This document shows, one piece after another, positions 1-8,011 of a DNA stretch of 64,000 nt. The stretch is from a virus. A model generated the notes under the pieces. That model was not told the origin of the DNA. It saw only the letters and a program-made list of their open reading frames with translations, and searched no databases. The stretch covers positions 1-64,000 of IMG/VR virus record IMGVR_UViG_3300024359_000009; one strand, 5' to 3'. Position 1 is the first letter of the stretch; the number at the start of each line of letters is the position of its first letter. The translations under genes were made by a program, and so were the position numbers.

Positions 1-589
1 TGCAGCTGTAACTAAAGCAACAGATTTATCAAAAGACGATGTTACCAAACAACTTTGCAACAGATTACTTGAACCATTCATGTATCATAAAATCATTGCT
101 ACAGCTACTGAATGGGAAAACTTCATCGCTCTTAGAGCACATGATCAAGCAGAGATTCACATTCAAGATGCTGCATACAAAGTATTAGATGCATTGAATA
201 ATTCAACACCTGAGTTACTACAACCAGGTGAATGGCATATTCCTTTTGGAGATAATATTTCAAATGATCGTATCAGAGACTTATTTAAAGGTAATGTTGA
301 TGACATTCCTTTTGGATGGGTACATGAGCAAAAAGTTAAGATTGCTACTGCAAGATGTGCAAGAATATCTTACAACAATTTTGAAGGTAAAGATGATTAT
401 GAAGCAGACATCAAGCTACATGACATACTTAAAGCTTCAGGTCACATGAGTCCATTTGAACATTTAGCATTTGCTAAAGATGGTAGTTTTAGTAGTGGTA
501 ACTTCTTTGGGTTTACTCAATATAGAAAAACTATTAAAGAAGAAAATCAAACTGATAATAGGATAAAAAATGAACAAATTGACTGGTAA
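1..589 (+). CDS. thyX: Flavin-dependent thymidylate synthase ThyX (partial, 5' end outside window)
   Basis: C-terminal part of a ThyX enzyme, which makes dTMP from dUMP with a reduced flavin and methylenetetrahydrofolate. The frame is open from base 2, before the first internal Met at 80, so the true start lies upstream of the window. The translation contains the NRLLEPF segment, an ATEWENFIALR segment and the late SPFEHLAFA region that are characteristic of the phage type of ThyX. The flavin-binding RHR motif would be upstream and is not visible. It is the first of a nucleotide-supply set with the dNMP kinase and MazG-like gene that follow. The C-terminus ends shortly after an FTQYRKT segment, which is where this family normally ends. 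Confidence 0.88.
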   Translation, partial: AAVTKATDLSKDDVTKQLCNRLLEPFMYHKIIATATEWENFIALRAHDQAEIHIQDAAYKVLDALNNSTPELLQPGEWHIPFGDNISNDRIRDLFKGNVDDIPFGWVHEQKVKIATARCARISYNNFEGKDDYEADIKLHDILKASGHMSPFEHLAFAKDGSFSSGNFFGFTQYRKTIKEENQTDNRIKNEQIDW

Positions 590-668
590 GAGAAAAATTG
601 ATATATTCAACTTTAAATGAAATGTTAGAACAAGAGTTCAAAAAAGTAGGTTTTTAAAATTTAAACAG

Positions 669-1019
669 ATGATATTTATTACAAACGATCACAAAGGAAG
701 AGAAATCATAGCAGAAGTAAAAGTAAAAGAAGTTAAATGGCTTATGTCTTACGTAAAAATTACTTTAAAATTAAAAAATAATAAGAAATTTTTAGGTATT
801 CGTATTCCATTTTCAAGTGTTATTTTTACCACTTCCTTTTCTATGGATTCAATAATCGACACACATTATGCAAATTTTGAAGATGTCGATCCACATTATC
901 TATCAAGTCTTGTTGACATAGCTCTGAATAGATACAAAAAAGAAGATGTTCATAAAGAACAAGTGAGTGATATTACTCAAAAAATCAATAAAAACACTGT
1001 AAATGATAATAGGAATTAG
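669..1019 (+). CDS. Small hypothetical protein
   Basis: A 116-residue protein that I do not recognise. It is rich in Lys and beta-branched residues in its first half, with a strand pattern typical of a small beta domain, and ends in a charged, probably disordered tail. It ends with TAG and overlaps the dNMP kinase start by 17 bases, so it is translated from the same message. The context (ThyX upstream, dNMP kinase downstream) says it belongs to the nucleotide/replication block, but nothing in the sequence gives a function. Confidence 0.7.
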   Translation: MIFITNDHKGREIIAEVKVKEVKWLMSYVKITLKLKNNKKFLGIRIPFSSVIFTTSFSMDSIIDTHYANFEDVDPHYLSSLVDIALNRYKKEDVHKEQVSDITQKINKNTVNDNRN

Positions 1020-1617
1020 TGGAAAAATGGGTTCTGGAAAGGACACATTAGCTGAAATGATTAGCACTTTAAGTAGTGGAGAAAATCAATACATTGTAAA
1101 ACACCATGCTGATAAATTAAAGAAAATTGTTTCATTACTAATTAATGTTCCAGTAGCTTTTTTAAATGATCAAGCTTTTAAAAGAAAAAACTTATCTTCT
1201 GATTGGGGAATGACTGTAAGGGAATTACTTCAGAAAGTAGGTACTGATGGGTTAAGAAATAATGTCCATGAAAACATCTGGATAAACTCTTTGTATGCTG
1301 ATTATCTTCCAAAAGGATTTTCAAGTATGGAAGAGTACTTAAAAAGCTTGAAACCTGGTGACTTTGTTAAAATGGACTTACCTAATTGGGTAATAGCTGA
1401 TGTAAGATTTCCAAACGAAGCAGAGGCTGTTAGAGAAAAAGGTGGTATCTTAGTGCGCATAAATCGTGATTTAGATGTAACTTCTGACCATGCTTCAGAA
1501 ACATCTTTAGATGACTGGCACGATTGGGATTATGTCGTAGACAACAATGGTTCTAAGGCAGAATTATGGGAAGAAGCAGCAAGTATTATTAAACATGCAA
1601 AGTACAATGAACAATAA
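1003..1617 (+). CDS. Deoxynucleoside monophosphate kinase
   Basis: A 204-residue P-loop kinase that should phosphorylate dNMPs to dNDPs for phage DNA synthesis. The N-terminus is a clear Walker A (GISGKMGSGKDT, about residues 4-15). The DVRFPNEAEAVREKGG segment near residues 133-148 is typical of phage and adenylate-kinase-like dNMP kinases, where the Arg and Asn contact substrate. Length fits the family. The start is inside the end of the preceding gene and the end overlaps the MazG-like gene, so the three are coupled. It acts in the cytoplasm with ThyX upstream and MazG downstream as a nucleotide-pool module. Confidence 0.88.
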   Translation: MIIGISGKMGSGKDTLAEMISTLSSGENQYIVKHHADKLKKIVSLLINVPVAFLNDQAFKRKNLSSDWGMTVRELLQKVGTDGLRNNVHENIWINSLYADYLPKGFSSMEEYLKSLKPGDFVKMDLPNWVIADVRFPNEAEAVREKGGILVRINRDLDVTSDHASETSLDDWHDWDYVVDNNGSKAELWEEAASIIKHAKYNEQ

Positions 1618-2038
1618 AATTATTGTAAGTGATCCAGGAGATGAAATGGACCACATTTATTCAAAAAAAGTAAAAATGAAAAACTATTCAGCAGAAGGGT
1701 TAGTCCACAGAACAAGAGAATGGGCAAAAAATAAAGGAATACTGGATAACGGTAATGCTTTAGCTCAAAATGAAAAAACAAAAGAAGAAACTCAAGAAAC
1801 TTGGGAAGCTTTATTTGCTAAAAAGCAAGGTTTACAACAATATACCAATAAAAAAGGTAAGTTAGTTAATACTGAAGATGAGATTAAAGATGGTTTAGGA
1901 GACCAATTTGTTACTCTTATTTTACAAGCAGAGTTAGCAGGTTATGATTTATTTGATTGTTTAGAAGATGTTCTTAAAATAATAGAACAACGTACTGGAA
2001 AAATGGTAAACGGTCAATTTGTAAAAGATTCTGAATAA
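1607..2038 (+). CDS. MazG-like nucleotide pyrophosphohydrolase
   Basis: About 143 residues from the ATG at 1607, which overlaps the end of the dNMP kinase by 11 bases; a longer frame opens at 1547 but lies inside the kinase gene and is unlikely to be the start. An alternative start is 1646. The sequence has the all-alpha MazG pattern: an acidic helix (KEETQETWEALF), then DEIKDGLGDQFVTLILQA carrying the metal-binding acidic residues, and an ending RTGKMVNGQFVK that is highly typical of phage MazG-like proteins. Such enzymes hydrolyse (d)NTPs to monophosphates, and in phages may also lower host (p)ppGpp. The latter is family knowledge and not visible here. Confidence 0.82.
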   Translation: MNNKIIVSDPGDEMDHIYSKKVKMKNYSAEGLVHRTREWAKNKGILDNGNALAQNEKTKEETQETWEALFAKKQGLQQYTNKKGKLVNTEDEIKDGLGDQFVTLILQAELAGYDLFDCLEDVLKIIEQRTGKMVNGQFVKDSE

Positions 2039-2167
2039 ATGAAGAAACTTTGTATTTTAATCTCTGTAGTAAGTATATTATCAGCATGCTCATCAAGTAA
2101 ACATGGTGTTTGTGATGCTTATGGTAATAGTCATAGTACAGGTAAATATAAAAACAATGGCAGGTAA
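2039..2167 (+). CDS. Tiny predicted lipoprotein
   Basis: A 42-residue protein starting one base after the preceding stop. It has a lysine start (MKKL), a hydrophobic core (CILISVVSI) and a lipobox ending LSAC, with the lipidated Cys at residue 17, followed by SSS, HGVCDAYG and a short polar tail. These are the features of a lipoprotein signal peptide cut by signal peptidase II, leaving a mature peptide of about 26 residues. It is too short for ordinary ORF length limits. Its end overlaps the next gene, whose ATG is at 2157. A lipoprotein in an early phage operon could act at the host surface, for example in superinfection exclusion, but that role is inference. Confidence 0.68.
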   Translation: MKKLCILISVVSILSACSSSKHGVCDAYGNSHSTGKYKNNGR

Positions 2168-2414
2168 AACGTTTTATGTAAATCAAAAAGATTTTATCGA
2201 ATGGGCTTTAAGTGATCCTGATGATATAAAAGCGATAGGTCAAAGAATTTATGAAGCTTTGTTGACTGAAAATTATGGTAAAATAACAGTTCGAGAATTG
2301 TTCGATGAATGTGGTTATTTACCAAGTCATATAGTACATACTTATGACACTAATTATGACATGGAAGACATTGAAGAAATAGATCCAAGTGATTGTAAAT
2401 TAATTTATAACTAA
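2157..2414 (+). CDS. Small hypothetical protein
   Basis: An 85-residue protein from the ATG at 2157. The frame is open from 2103, but that part lies over the lipoprotein gene and encodes an unlikely Val/Met/Ile run. The N-terminus (MAGKTFYVNQKDFIEWAL) and the acidic C-terminus (YDMEDIEEIDPSDC) look like a small soluble globular protein. I do not recognise the family. It is translationally coupled to the lipoprotein by an 11-base overlap and followed after 11 bases by another small gene. Confidence 0.65.
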   Translation: MAGKTFYVNQKDFIEWALSDPDDIKAIGQRIYEALLTENYGKITVRELFDECGYLPSHIVHTYDTNYDMEDIEEIDPSDCKLIYN

Positions 2415-2425
2415 ACACAAATAAG

Positions 2426-2632
2426 ATGGAAGCGTCTCAAATAGAGTCTATAAAGGCTCAAATACAAGCAAAATATGATGTAGATTTAGAATCTGCAGAG
2501 TCTCAAATGGAAATAGCTATGTGTAAAGCAGAGAAAGACTCTAATTTAAAAAAACTTAAAGAGGGTATTGATCCTTTTAACATGCAAAGACCAGATGATT
2601 CTGACTTTGAATGTGTAGGTTGCGGTTCTTAA
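2426..2632 (+). CDS. Small hypothetical protein with C-terminal CxxC
   Basis: A 68-residue protein, mostly one predicted helix (residues 1-45, rich in Glu, Lys, Gln and Ala) followed by a short tail ending in ECVGCGS. The CxxC at the end, together with a Cys near residue 33, could bind a metal or form a disulfide. No family recognised. It is the last gene before the hairpin at 2652, so it closes the first transcription segment. Confidence 0.6.
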   Translation: MEASQIESIKAQIQAKYDVDLESAESQMEIAMCKAEKDSNLKKLKEGIDPFNMQRPDDSDFECVGCGS

Positions 2633-2651
2633 TTGGATTGTTTTCATAGCA

Positions 2652-2680
2652 AGAAAAGAGGCTTAGGTCTCTTTTTTTTG
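2652..2680 (+). terminator. Intrinsic terminator or attenuator
   Basis: Inverted arms AAAAGAG (2654-2660) and CTCTTTT (2669-2675) flank an 8-base loop, and the second arm runs into a tract of eight T (2672-2679). This is the usual intrinsic terminator shape. The next gene starts only 19 bases later with no clear promoter between, so partial read-through is likely. Confidence 0.65.
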
Positions 2681-2698
2681 TGTTAAAAATTTAACAAA

Positions 2699-3316
2699 AT
2701 GGCAAATAATTGTTATAATAGCATAACACTTAATGGGGGAAAATTCTCTTTAAAACCGTTATTTGAGGCTATAGAAAAGACTCTAAATGATTCTGATGAT
2801 GAATACACAAATATGTTACACGGTTCAAACTTTTGGAAACTATTATCTTTTTCTTTTGCTAAATATGGTGAAGAAGGGTTTGATGTTTATGCAGAGTACG
2901 GAAGTAAGTGGTTTGAGGTATCTGAGTATGAGTTTCAAGAAGAATCTAATATAATTATATTATCTGGAGATAGTGCATGGAGCCCAGTAATTCAGCTGGT
3001 TCAAAAACTTGCTAAGTTTTATAAACTTGAACAAGCTTATATTGAATATGAAGAATCAGGAGCAGATTTTGGTGGTAGTTGTACTATAAATTCCGAGGGT
3101 ATAACAATAGAAGAAGAATCCTATACTTATAGAGTATGGTGTTGGAAACAAGGTTCACTTGAATTAGAAGAAATAGCTCGTGATATAGTAGACTGTGATA
3201 TGTCAATATTTGAGTTCTACTTAGAAAGTAAAGAATTATTTAAACTGTTTAATACAAGTGATATTGAAAGTTTAGTAAAAGAAGTTAATAATTTTAAAAA
3301 AGATTTAGATGGCTGA
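2699..3316 (+). CDS. YubB/DUF1281-type ferredoxin-fold phage protein
   Basis: A 205-residue soluble protein. The start (MANNCYNSITLNG) and the later WSPVIQLVQKLAKFY...YEESGADFGG pattern are those of the YubB ferredoxin-like family found on plasmids and phages: an N-terminal strand with CxN, a W-S-P helix start, and a GxDFGG-type turn near residue 126. The biochemical function of this family is unknown to me. The C-terminal third is acidic and helical and looks variable. The gene overlaps the next by 8 bases. Confidence 0.55.
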   Translation: MANNCYNSITLNGGKFSLKPLFEAIEKTLNDSDDEYTNMLHGSNFWKLLSFSFAKYGEEGFDVYAEYGSKWFEVSEYEFQEESNIIILSGDSAWSPVIQLVQKLAKFYKLEQAYIEYEESGADFGGSCTINSEGITIEEESYTYRVWCWKQGSLELEEIARDIVDCDMSIFEFYLESKELFKLFNTSDIESLVKEVNNFKKDLDG

Positions 3317-3647
3317 TAAAAAAATAAAGTTTGAATTAAACTTACTGATCAGAGAAGGAAGAGATAAGGATGAAACTGAATTAGGAATGCAAGTAGAAGG
3401 AAATGGTAATGATTTATCATTTGCTGTATTTTCAAATTGCCTAAGTCATTTCAAAAGAATGAAAGAAACTGGAGAAGATCCAGAAGGAGAAGTAGTTGTT
3501 GATATTTTTCAAACAATAGCAGAAGGATATATAGGAGGCTTAATAGCTTTTAAAGAATCTAATGATTATAAATCAGAGGCTATGGAAGAGATTGATAAAT
3601 TAATCGAAAAATTCGTCTCACTCCACACTGATACTTACAAAAAATAA
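3309..3647 (+). CDS. Small hypothetical protein
   Basis: A 112-residue acidic protein, unrecognised. The first 30 residues look like beta strands (KIKFELNLLIREG), followed by helices (SFAVFSNCLSHFKRMKE). It overlaps the YubB-like gene by 8 bases, consistent with coupled translation. No membrane segment or signal peptide. Confidence 0.65.
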   Translation: MADKKIKFELNLLIREGRDKDETELGMQVEGNGNDLSFAVFSNCLSHFKRMKETGEDPEGEVVVDIFQTIAEGYIGGLIAFKESNDYKSEAMEEIDKLIEKFVSLHTDTYKK

Positions 3648-3673
3648 TTATTTTGTAGCTTAAATTTAAAGTT

Positions 3674-3829
3674 ATGAGGTACAGTAAAAATTCAACAGTA
3701 AGATTAAAAAAAGATCCTGAAAATCAAACAGGTCAGATTTCAAAAGTATTTGAAAGACACGGAGAGTATTTAGTAATATGGGATGATGGTACTACATCTA
3801 TTGAAACAGATGAAACCATTATCCTCTAA
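3674..3829 (+). CDS. Small basic/beta protein, possibly SH3/KOW-like
   Basis: A 51-residue protein starting at the ATG at 3674 and ending with TAA at 3827, below common length cut-offs. The order is a basic N-terminus (MRYSKNSTVRLKKDP), a short polar linker, then a strand pattern GQISKVFERHGEYLVIWDDGTTSIE. That pattern resembles small SH3-like barrels of the KOW/Tudor type found in phage accessory proteins. The fold is an inference from the pattern alone. It sits in the 193-base gap between two longer genes and has the same codon style, so I believe it is real. Confidence 0.6.
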   Translation: MRYSKNSTVRLKKDPENQTGQISKVFERHGEYLVIWDDGTTSIETDETIIL

Positions 3830-3840
3830 AACAAATAAGT

Positions 3841-4239
3841 ATGTTTAAAGAAACAGAACAAGCATTCGCTAAAAAAGGAGATCCAAGAGAAGACTTAGAA
3901 TCTTTACAAGGAGCTATTAAAGCAATCGAAGTAGAAATAGAAGCTGAATTAGCAATAGATCAAGAGCAATCTATGTTTAGCTTTGTAAGACCTTGTGAAC
4001 AAAAAGTTAAGGTTAATCCTGGACATCAAAAACAATTAGAGTTATTAAACTTGTTTTTTAAAGGAGATGTTCCAGAAGAAATTAAAAACTCTCTGGATGA
4101 TAAAGGAGAAGCTATTGAAATAGTTCCGAGAGTAAGTGTTATGAGTCTTAGTAGCACAGAGAGTATTAGAGTTCTTAGTTTAGTTAGAACTATCTACAAA
4201 GAGCAAGAAGCAGCATTGTTGGAGAAACTAAATGGATAG
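3841..4239 (+). CDS. Hypothetical protein upstream of DNA polymerase
   Basis: A 132-residue protein of helical character with an acidic first third (residues 15-45, Glu-rich) and a hydrophobic C-terminal helix. It ends with TAG at 4237-4239, two bases before the polymerase start, so it is likely co-translated with the polymerase. Family not recognised. No catalytic motif visible. Confidence 0.65.
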   Translation: MFKETEQAFAKKGDPREDLESLQGAIKAIEVEIEAELAIDQEQSMFSFVRPCEQKVKVNPGHQKQLELLNLFFKGDVPEEIKNSLDDKGEAIEIVPRVSVMSLSSTESIRVLSLVRTIYKEQEAALLEKLNG

Positions 4240-4241
4240 TT

Positions 4242-6233
4242 ATGGAAGACGGAGCTTCTCAAGAATTGGAGGGGAAAAAAGAAACAAAAAAAAGCACTAC
4301 TATACATTTTATCAGCAAAAAACCAAGAACATTCGATAGTCTAAATATTAAGCATAATCAAATTTCAGCAAAAGAGATTTTAGACTACTGTTTATCAAAA
4401 AAGATTCTTGCTGTTGATACAGAGACTGAAGGATTGGATTTCCTTACGAAACGTGTAATTATGTTTCAAATAGGAGATGCAGAAAATCAGTTTGTTATTG
4501 ACACACGAGATTACGACATATCGTTTCTTAGGCCAGTGTTAGAATCAAGAACTATAAAGAAATTATTACACAATGTAAAGTTTGACTATAAATTCATCAA
4601 GAAATGTTACAATATAACTCTTGAGAATATTTATGATACTATGATTAGTGAAAGAATTTTGAGTACAGGGAAGGATATATTACCTGGTTATCACAGTTTA
4701 GAGCAAGTATGTTTGAGAAGATTAGGGAAACAGCTGGATAAATCCACTCGAAACCAGTTTATCAATTTGGGTGGTCAACCATTCACAGATAAGCAAATAG
4801 TTTATGGCGCAGAAGATGTTGAAAATCTTATTAAAATAGCTAAAAGCCAAATAGAAGAGGTCAATAAGTATGGTTTAGGACCTGTTTTAGAGCTTGAAAA
4901 TGAGGTGTCTTTAGCTTTTTCTGATATAGAATACAATGGGATCGGTCTTGACGTTGAGAAGTGGAAATTAATAGCTGATGACTCTAAAATAGAATTGGAC
5001 AATGCATTGAAAGACCTGAATGAAGAAATCTTTAAAGATTCTTTATTTACAAGGTATATAAATAAAAATGTTCAAATAGATATGTTTGCAGAGACTGCTG
5101 AATATGAGGTACTTATGAACTGGTCAAGTCCCCTCCAAGTTCTTACTTTGTTTAAATTGATAGTTCCTACCTTAGAAAATGTAAATGCAAAAGAACTCTA
5201 CACAATTAAAAATAGACACGTTATAATTAAAAAATATATACGTTATAAAGAAGTAGAGAAGAAATCAAATGCATACGGTATGGCTTTCCTTAAATATTTA
5301 GGAGCTGATAATCGTATTCATACATCATTTAACCAAATCCTAAACACTGGTAGAGTAAGTAGTCGTGATCCAAATATGCAACAAATTCCTGCTGATAATA
5401 AGTATAGGAATTGTTTTATTTCTGGGTACGATGATTGGGTTTTTGTATCAAGTGATTACAGTTCTCAAGAATTATGTATTATAGCCTATGGTTCTAAAGA
5501 TCCAGTATGGCTAAAAGCATTATCTGAAGGAAAAGACTTGCATTCTGTTTGTGCAGAGTTGGTATATGGTAAAATTTGGGAAGATGCCCAAGATCCAGAT
5601 TGTGATTTTTACAAGATAGATCCAGTTACCAATGAGATGCAAAGGTCAAAATGTAATTGTAAAGAGCATAAATCTTTACGAAATGGTGTTAAAACCATAA
5701 ATTTCGGATTAGCTTATGGTATGTCCAAGTTTAAGCTGGCTGACACTCTTCTGATAGAAATAGAAGAAGCAGCTATGTTAATTGAAAAGTATTTCTCTTC
5801 TTTTCCAAGTATTAAAAAATTCTTAGATTCTTTGGGAACCTATGGGTTGGATAATGGTTTCATTAAAACTTTTGCACCTTATAAAAGAATTAGGTGGTTT
5901 AGTAAATGGAAACCAAATATAAGAAAAGATAGAGATTTATTTAAGGAAGTAGGTAGTATAGAAAGAGCATCAAAGAATACTCCAATACAAGGTTCTGGTG
6001 CTGATATGTGTAAGTATGCATTGACTTTAGTACGAGATTACATAGCAGAGCATAATGTGCCTGTTAAAATTGTAATGGCTGTACATGATCAAATCGATAC
6101 TATAGTGCATAAAGATTATGCAGAACAATGGAAAGAGGAGTTTACAGCTCTGATGAAGAAATCTACGCTACCTATAATTCCAAATGGATTATTAGAAGCT
6201 GATACTAATATCAGTGATTTTTGGGAAAAATAA
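4242..6233 (+). CDS. polA: Family A DNA polymerase with 3'-5' exonuclease domain
   Basis: A 663-residue replicative polymerase of the Pol I family. A DEDDy-type proofreading domain comes first: Exo I DTE at residues 59-61, followed by the HNVKFDYKFI segment. There is no N-terminal 5' nuclease, which is a separate gene at 13063. Polymerase motif A (DYSSQE, D405), motif B (K484 with TINFG) and motif C (VHDQ, H615-D616) are all present, so it should be active. Between motifs A and B lies a Cys cluster (C454, C471, C473, H476) that could bind zinc. The start two bases after the previous stop fits coupling. It would work with the DnaB-like helicase, primase and SSB encoded downstream. Confidence 0.95.
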   Translation: MEDGASQELEGKKETKKSTTIHFISKKPRTFDSLNIKHNQISAKEILDYCLSKKILAVDTETEGLDFLTKRVIMFQIGDAENQFVIDTRDYDISFLRPVLESRTIKKLLHNVKFDYKFIKKCYNITLENIYDTMISERILSTGKDILPGYHSLEQVCLRRLGKQLDKSTRNQFINLGGQPFTDKQIVYGAEDVENLIKIAKSQIEEVNKYGLGPVLELENEVSLAFSDIEYNGIGLDVEKWKLIADDSKIELDNALKDLNEEIFKDSLFTRYINKNVQIDMFAETAEYEVLMNWSSPLQVLTLFKLIVPTLENVNAKELYTIKNRHVIIKKYIRYKEVEKKSNAYGMAFLKYLGADNRIHTSFNQILNTGRVSSRDPNMQQIPADNKYRNCFISGYDDWVFVSSDYSSQELCIIAYGSKDPVWLKALSEGKDLHSVCAELVYGKIWEDAQDPDCDFYKIDPVTNEMQRSKCNCKEHKSLRNGVKTINFGLAYGMSKFKLADTLLIEIEEAAMLIEKYFSSFPSIKKFLDSLGTYGLDNGFIKTFAPYKRIRWFSKWKPNIRKDRDLFKEVGSIERASKNTPIQGSGADMCKYALTLVRDYIAEHNVPVKIVMAVHDQIDTIVHKDYAEQWKEEFTALMKKSTLPIIPNGLLEADTNISDFWEK

Positions 6234-6240
6234 CAAAAAC

Positions 6241-6642
6241 ATGGGTAAAATTGTTGGAGATGTAAGCAGTTTTGGAACTCTCTGGATAGATAACAAGACT
6301 GAAAAAGGTTTTGTAACTTTATCTTATAAAGGGAAAGTCCTGGACAAATGGGAAGAAGACAAAGAAGACAAACAAGTACTGGCTATGTCAGTGCATAATC
6401 CTACTAAATACCTTATACATAAAAAAATGTTATGGTTTACAGTAGGTGATCATGTTTTGTTTTGTCCTAAAGACCTTCGTGCAAACGATAGAACTATAAA
6501 AAGTTGTAGTTTTAGAGTAAGAGATGTACATTGGGATTCAAATGGGGTGGTATATAGTGTATCACTTGAGAATGTTTATGATGCAGTAATACAATATTAT
6601 TTTGTAGATGTGTCGTACATTCGATTAATGACTAAAAGATAA
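6241..6642 (+). CDS. Hypothetical beta-rich protein
   Basis: A 133-residue protein from the ATG at 6241, eight bases after the polymerase stop; the frame is open from 6214 but that would run inside the polymerase gene. The first 40 residues (MGKIVGDVSSFGTLWIDN) and the rest alternate strands and turns, suggesting a small beta-barrel. I do not recognise the family. It sits between DNA polymerase and the SF2 helicase, so a nucleic-acid role is plausible but unproven. Confidence 0.65.
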   Translation: MGKIVGDVSSFGTLWIDNKTEKGFVTLSYKGKVLDKWEEDKEDKQVLAMSVHNPTKYLIHKKMLWFTVGDHVLFCPKDLRANDRTIKSCSFRVRDVHWDSNGVVYSVSLENVYDAVIQYYFVDVSYIRLMTKR

Positions 6643-6646
6643 AATT

Positions 6647-7951
6647 ATGTCTGTAAATGCAATTAAGGATAAAGTACAAAGAGCAGCTTTAAACAAATGG
6701 TTTGTTAATGGCTGTAAAGGTACTCTTGAAATGGCTACAGGCGTTGGTAAATCAAGGTGTGGGGTTCTTGCTTCTCAGTATGTTGTAAAACATAAACCTG
6801 ATGCAAGAATATTAATAATTACCCCTACACAAACTATTAGAGATGACGCATGGGTAGGAGAATTTACTCAATGGGGAGCTTCTGAGTTGTTAAGTACAAA
6901 TGTTGAGATTCAATGCATACAAACAGTGTATAAATGGAAGAATGAGCATTTTGATTTAATAATAGCAGATGAGGTACATAATTACGTTCCAGACGTACAG
7001 AACAAGGATTTCCAATATTTTAAGTTCTTCCTGGAAAATAAATTTGATAAGATACTTGCATTAAGTGCAAGTATCGAATCAAGTCTTAAACCGAGATTAT
7101 GGACTATTGCTCCTATTGTTGAGACAATCTCGACTGCAGAGGCGTTAAGAATGGGGTTAATAGCTCCTTTTAAAGTATTCAATTTAGCTATTCCCCTTAC
7201 TAAACAAGAGCAAGGAGAGTATGATAAGGCAACGGAAGTGTTTGAAAAAACCTTTTCAATCTTTACAGATTCAAGAGGATTTAAAAACATTCAAGTATTG
7301 TTCAAGTGTCTAAACCCTGTCGCATTTAAAACATTCCTTCAAAAAGAAGGATATAGTGCGAAAGATTTTAGAGACATGAGAGCTTGGCCTCAGTTATGTA
7401 TGAATGCTATGAAAACAAGAAAAGATATTATCTACAATGCAGAGAATAAAATCCAAGCTGTTGTAGAAATACTTGAAAAGTTTTCAGATAGAAGAGGTAT
7501 AGTGTTTTCACAGTCTATTGACTTTGCAAACTCGGTATCGCAAGAATTAGGTCCAAAAATAGCAACTACTTTTCATTCTAAACTTACTAAAAAGGTTAAG
7601 AAACAAATGTTAGATGACTTTAACGATCTAAAAACTTCTACAAGGGCTATTATATCAGCCTCAGCGTTAAATGAAGGTGCTAACCTTAATGATGTATCAC
7701 TTGCTATAATTGCATCTGGTACATCCAAAGAAAAAGACTTTATCCAACGTCTTGGTAGAGCTGTCAGATTGAAAGAAGGTAAAGAAGCATATATGATTCG
7801 TCTGTATGTAGAAGGTACTAAAGAGCAATCTTGGTTAGCTAAAAGTCAGGAGAATTTTCCTGGCTGTTTTATTAATAATATTTCTGAAATTAACAACGAA
7901 ATTTACAATCAAAAGAGTAAAGAAGTAACAAAAAATACTTATGTTTGGTGA
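6647..7951 (+). CDS. SF2 DNA/RNA helicase
   Basis: A 434-residue superfamily 2 helicase with both RecA-like domains. Visible motifs: Walker A ATGVGKS (residues 30-36), Ia ITPTQT (58-63), DEVH box (108-111), motif III SAS, motif V SASALNEGANL, and motif VI QRLGRAVR (367-374). The combination resembles the UvrB/XPB-like phage helicases found next to DNA polymerase in crAss-like phages. The protein is compact, without extra accessory domains, so it may be a fork-remodelling or recombination helicase rather than the replicative one, which is the DnaB-like protein at 8595. It ends with TGA. Confidence 0.9.
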   Translation: MSVNAIKDKVQRAALNKWFVNGCKGTLEMATGVGKSRCGVLASQYVVKHKPDARILIITPTQTIRDDAWVGEFTQWGASELLSTNVEIQCIQTVYKWKNEHFDLIIADEVHNYVPDVQNKDFQYFKFFLENKFDKILALSASIESSLKPRLWTIAPIVETISTAEALRMGLIAPFKVFNLAIPLTKQEQGEYDKATEVFEKTFSIFTDSRGFKNIQVLFKCLNPVAFKTFLQKEGYSAKDFRDMRAWPQLCMNAMKTRKDIIYNAENKIQAVVEILEKFSDRRGIVFSQSIDFANSVSQELGPKIATTFHSKLTKKVKKQMLDDFNDLKTSTRAIISASALNEGANLNDVSLAIIASGTSKEKDFIQRLGRAVRLKEGKEAYMIRLYVEGTKEQSWLAKSQENFPGCFINNISEINNEIYNQKSKEVTKNTYVW

Positions 7952-7959
7952 TTATTTCG

Positions 7960-7967
7960 TATATTTG
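7960..7967 (+). promoter_or_regulatory. Candidate -7 promoter element (TAnnTTTG)
   Basis: TATATTTG matches the Bacteroidota -7 element TAnnTTTG, in the 60-base gap between the helicase gene and the next gene at 8012. A TTTG at the expected -33 distance is not seen. Transcription would begin near 7974 and give a leader of about 38 bases. Confidence 0.3.
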
Positions 7968-8011
7968 AGTAAGGAGAATCGGTGTAAAATCCAAAAAATT
8001 TAAAGTAACTT

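Noticed and set aside
598-657. Short open frame after thyX (19 codons from a TTG)
   Set aside because: Too short, no ATG with a convincing ribosome site, and two other tiny frames overlap it; it could be a remnant, but evidence is not enough.
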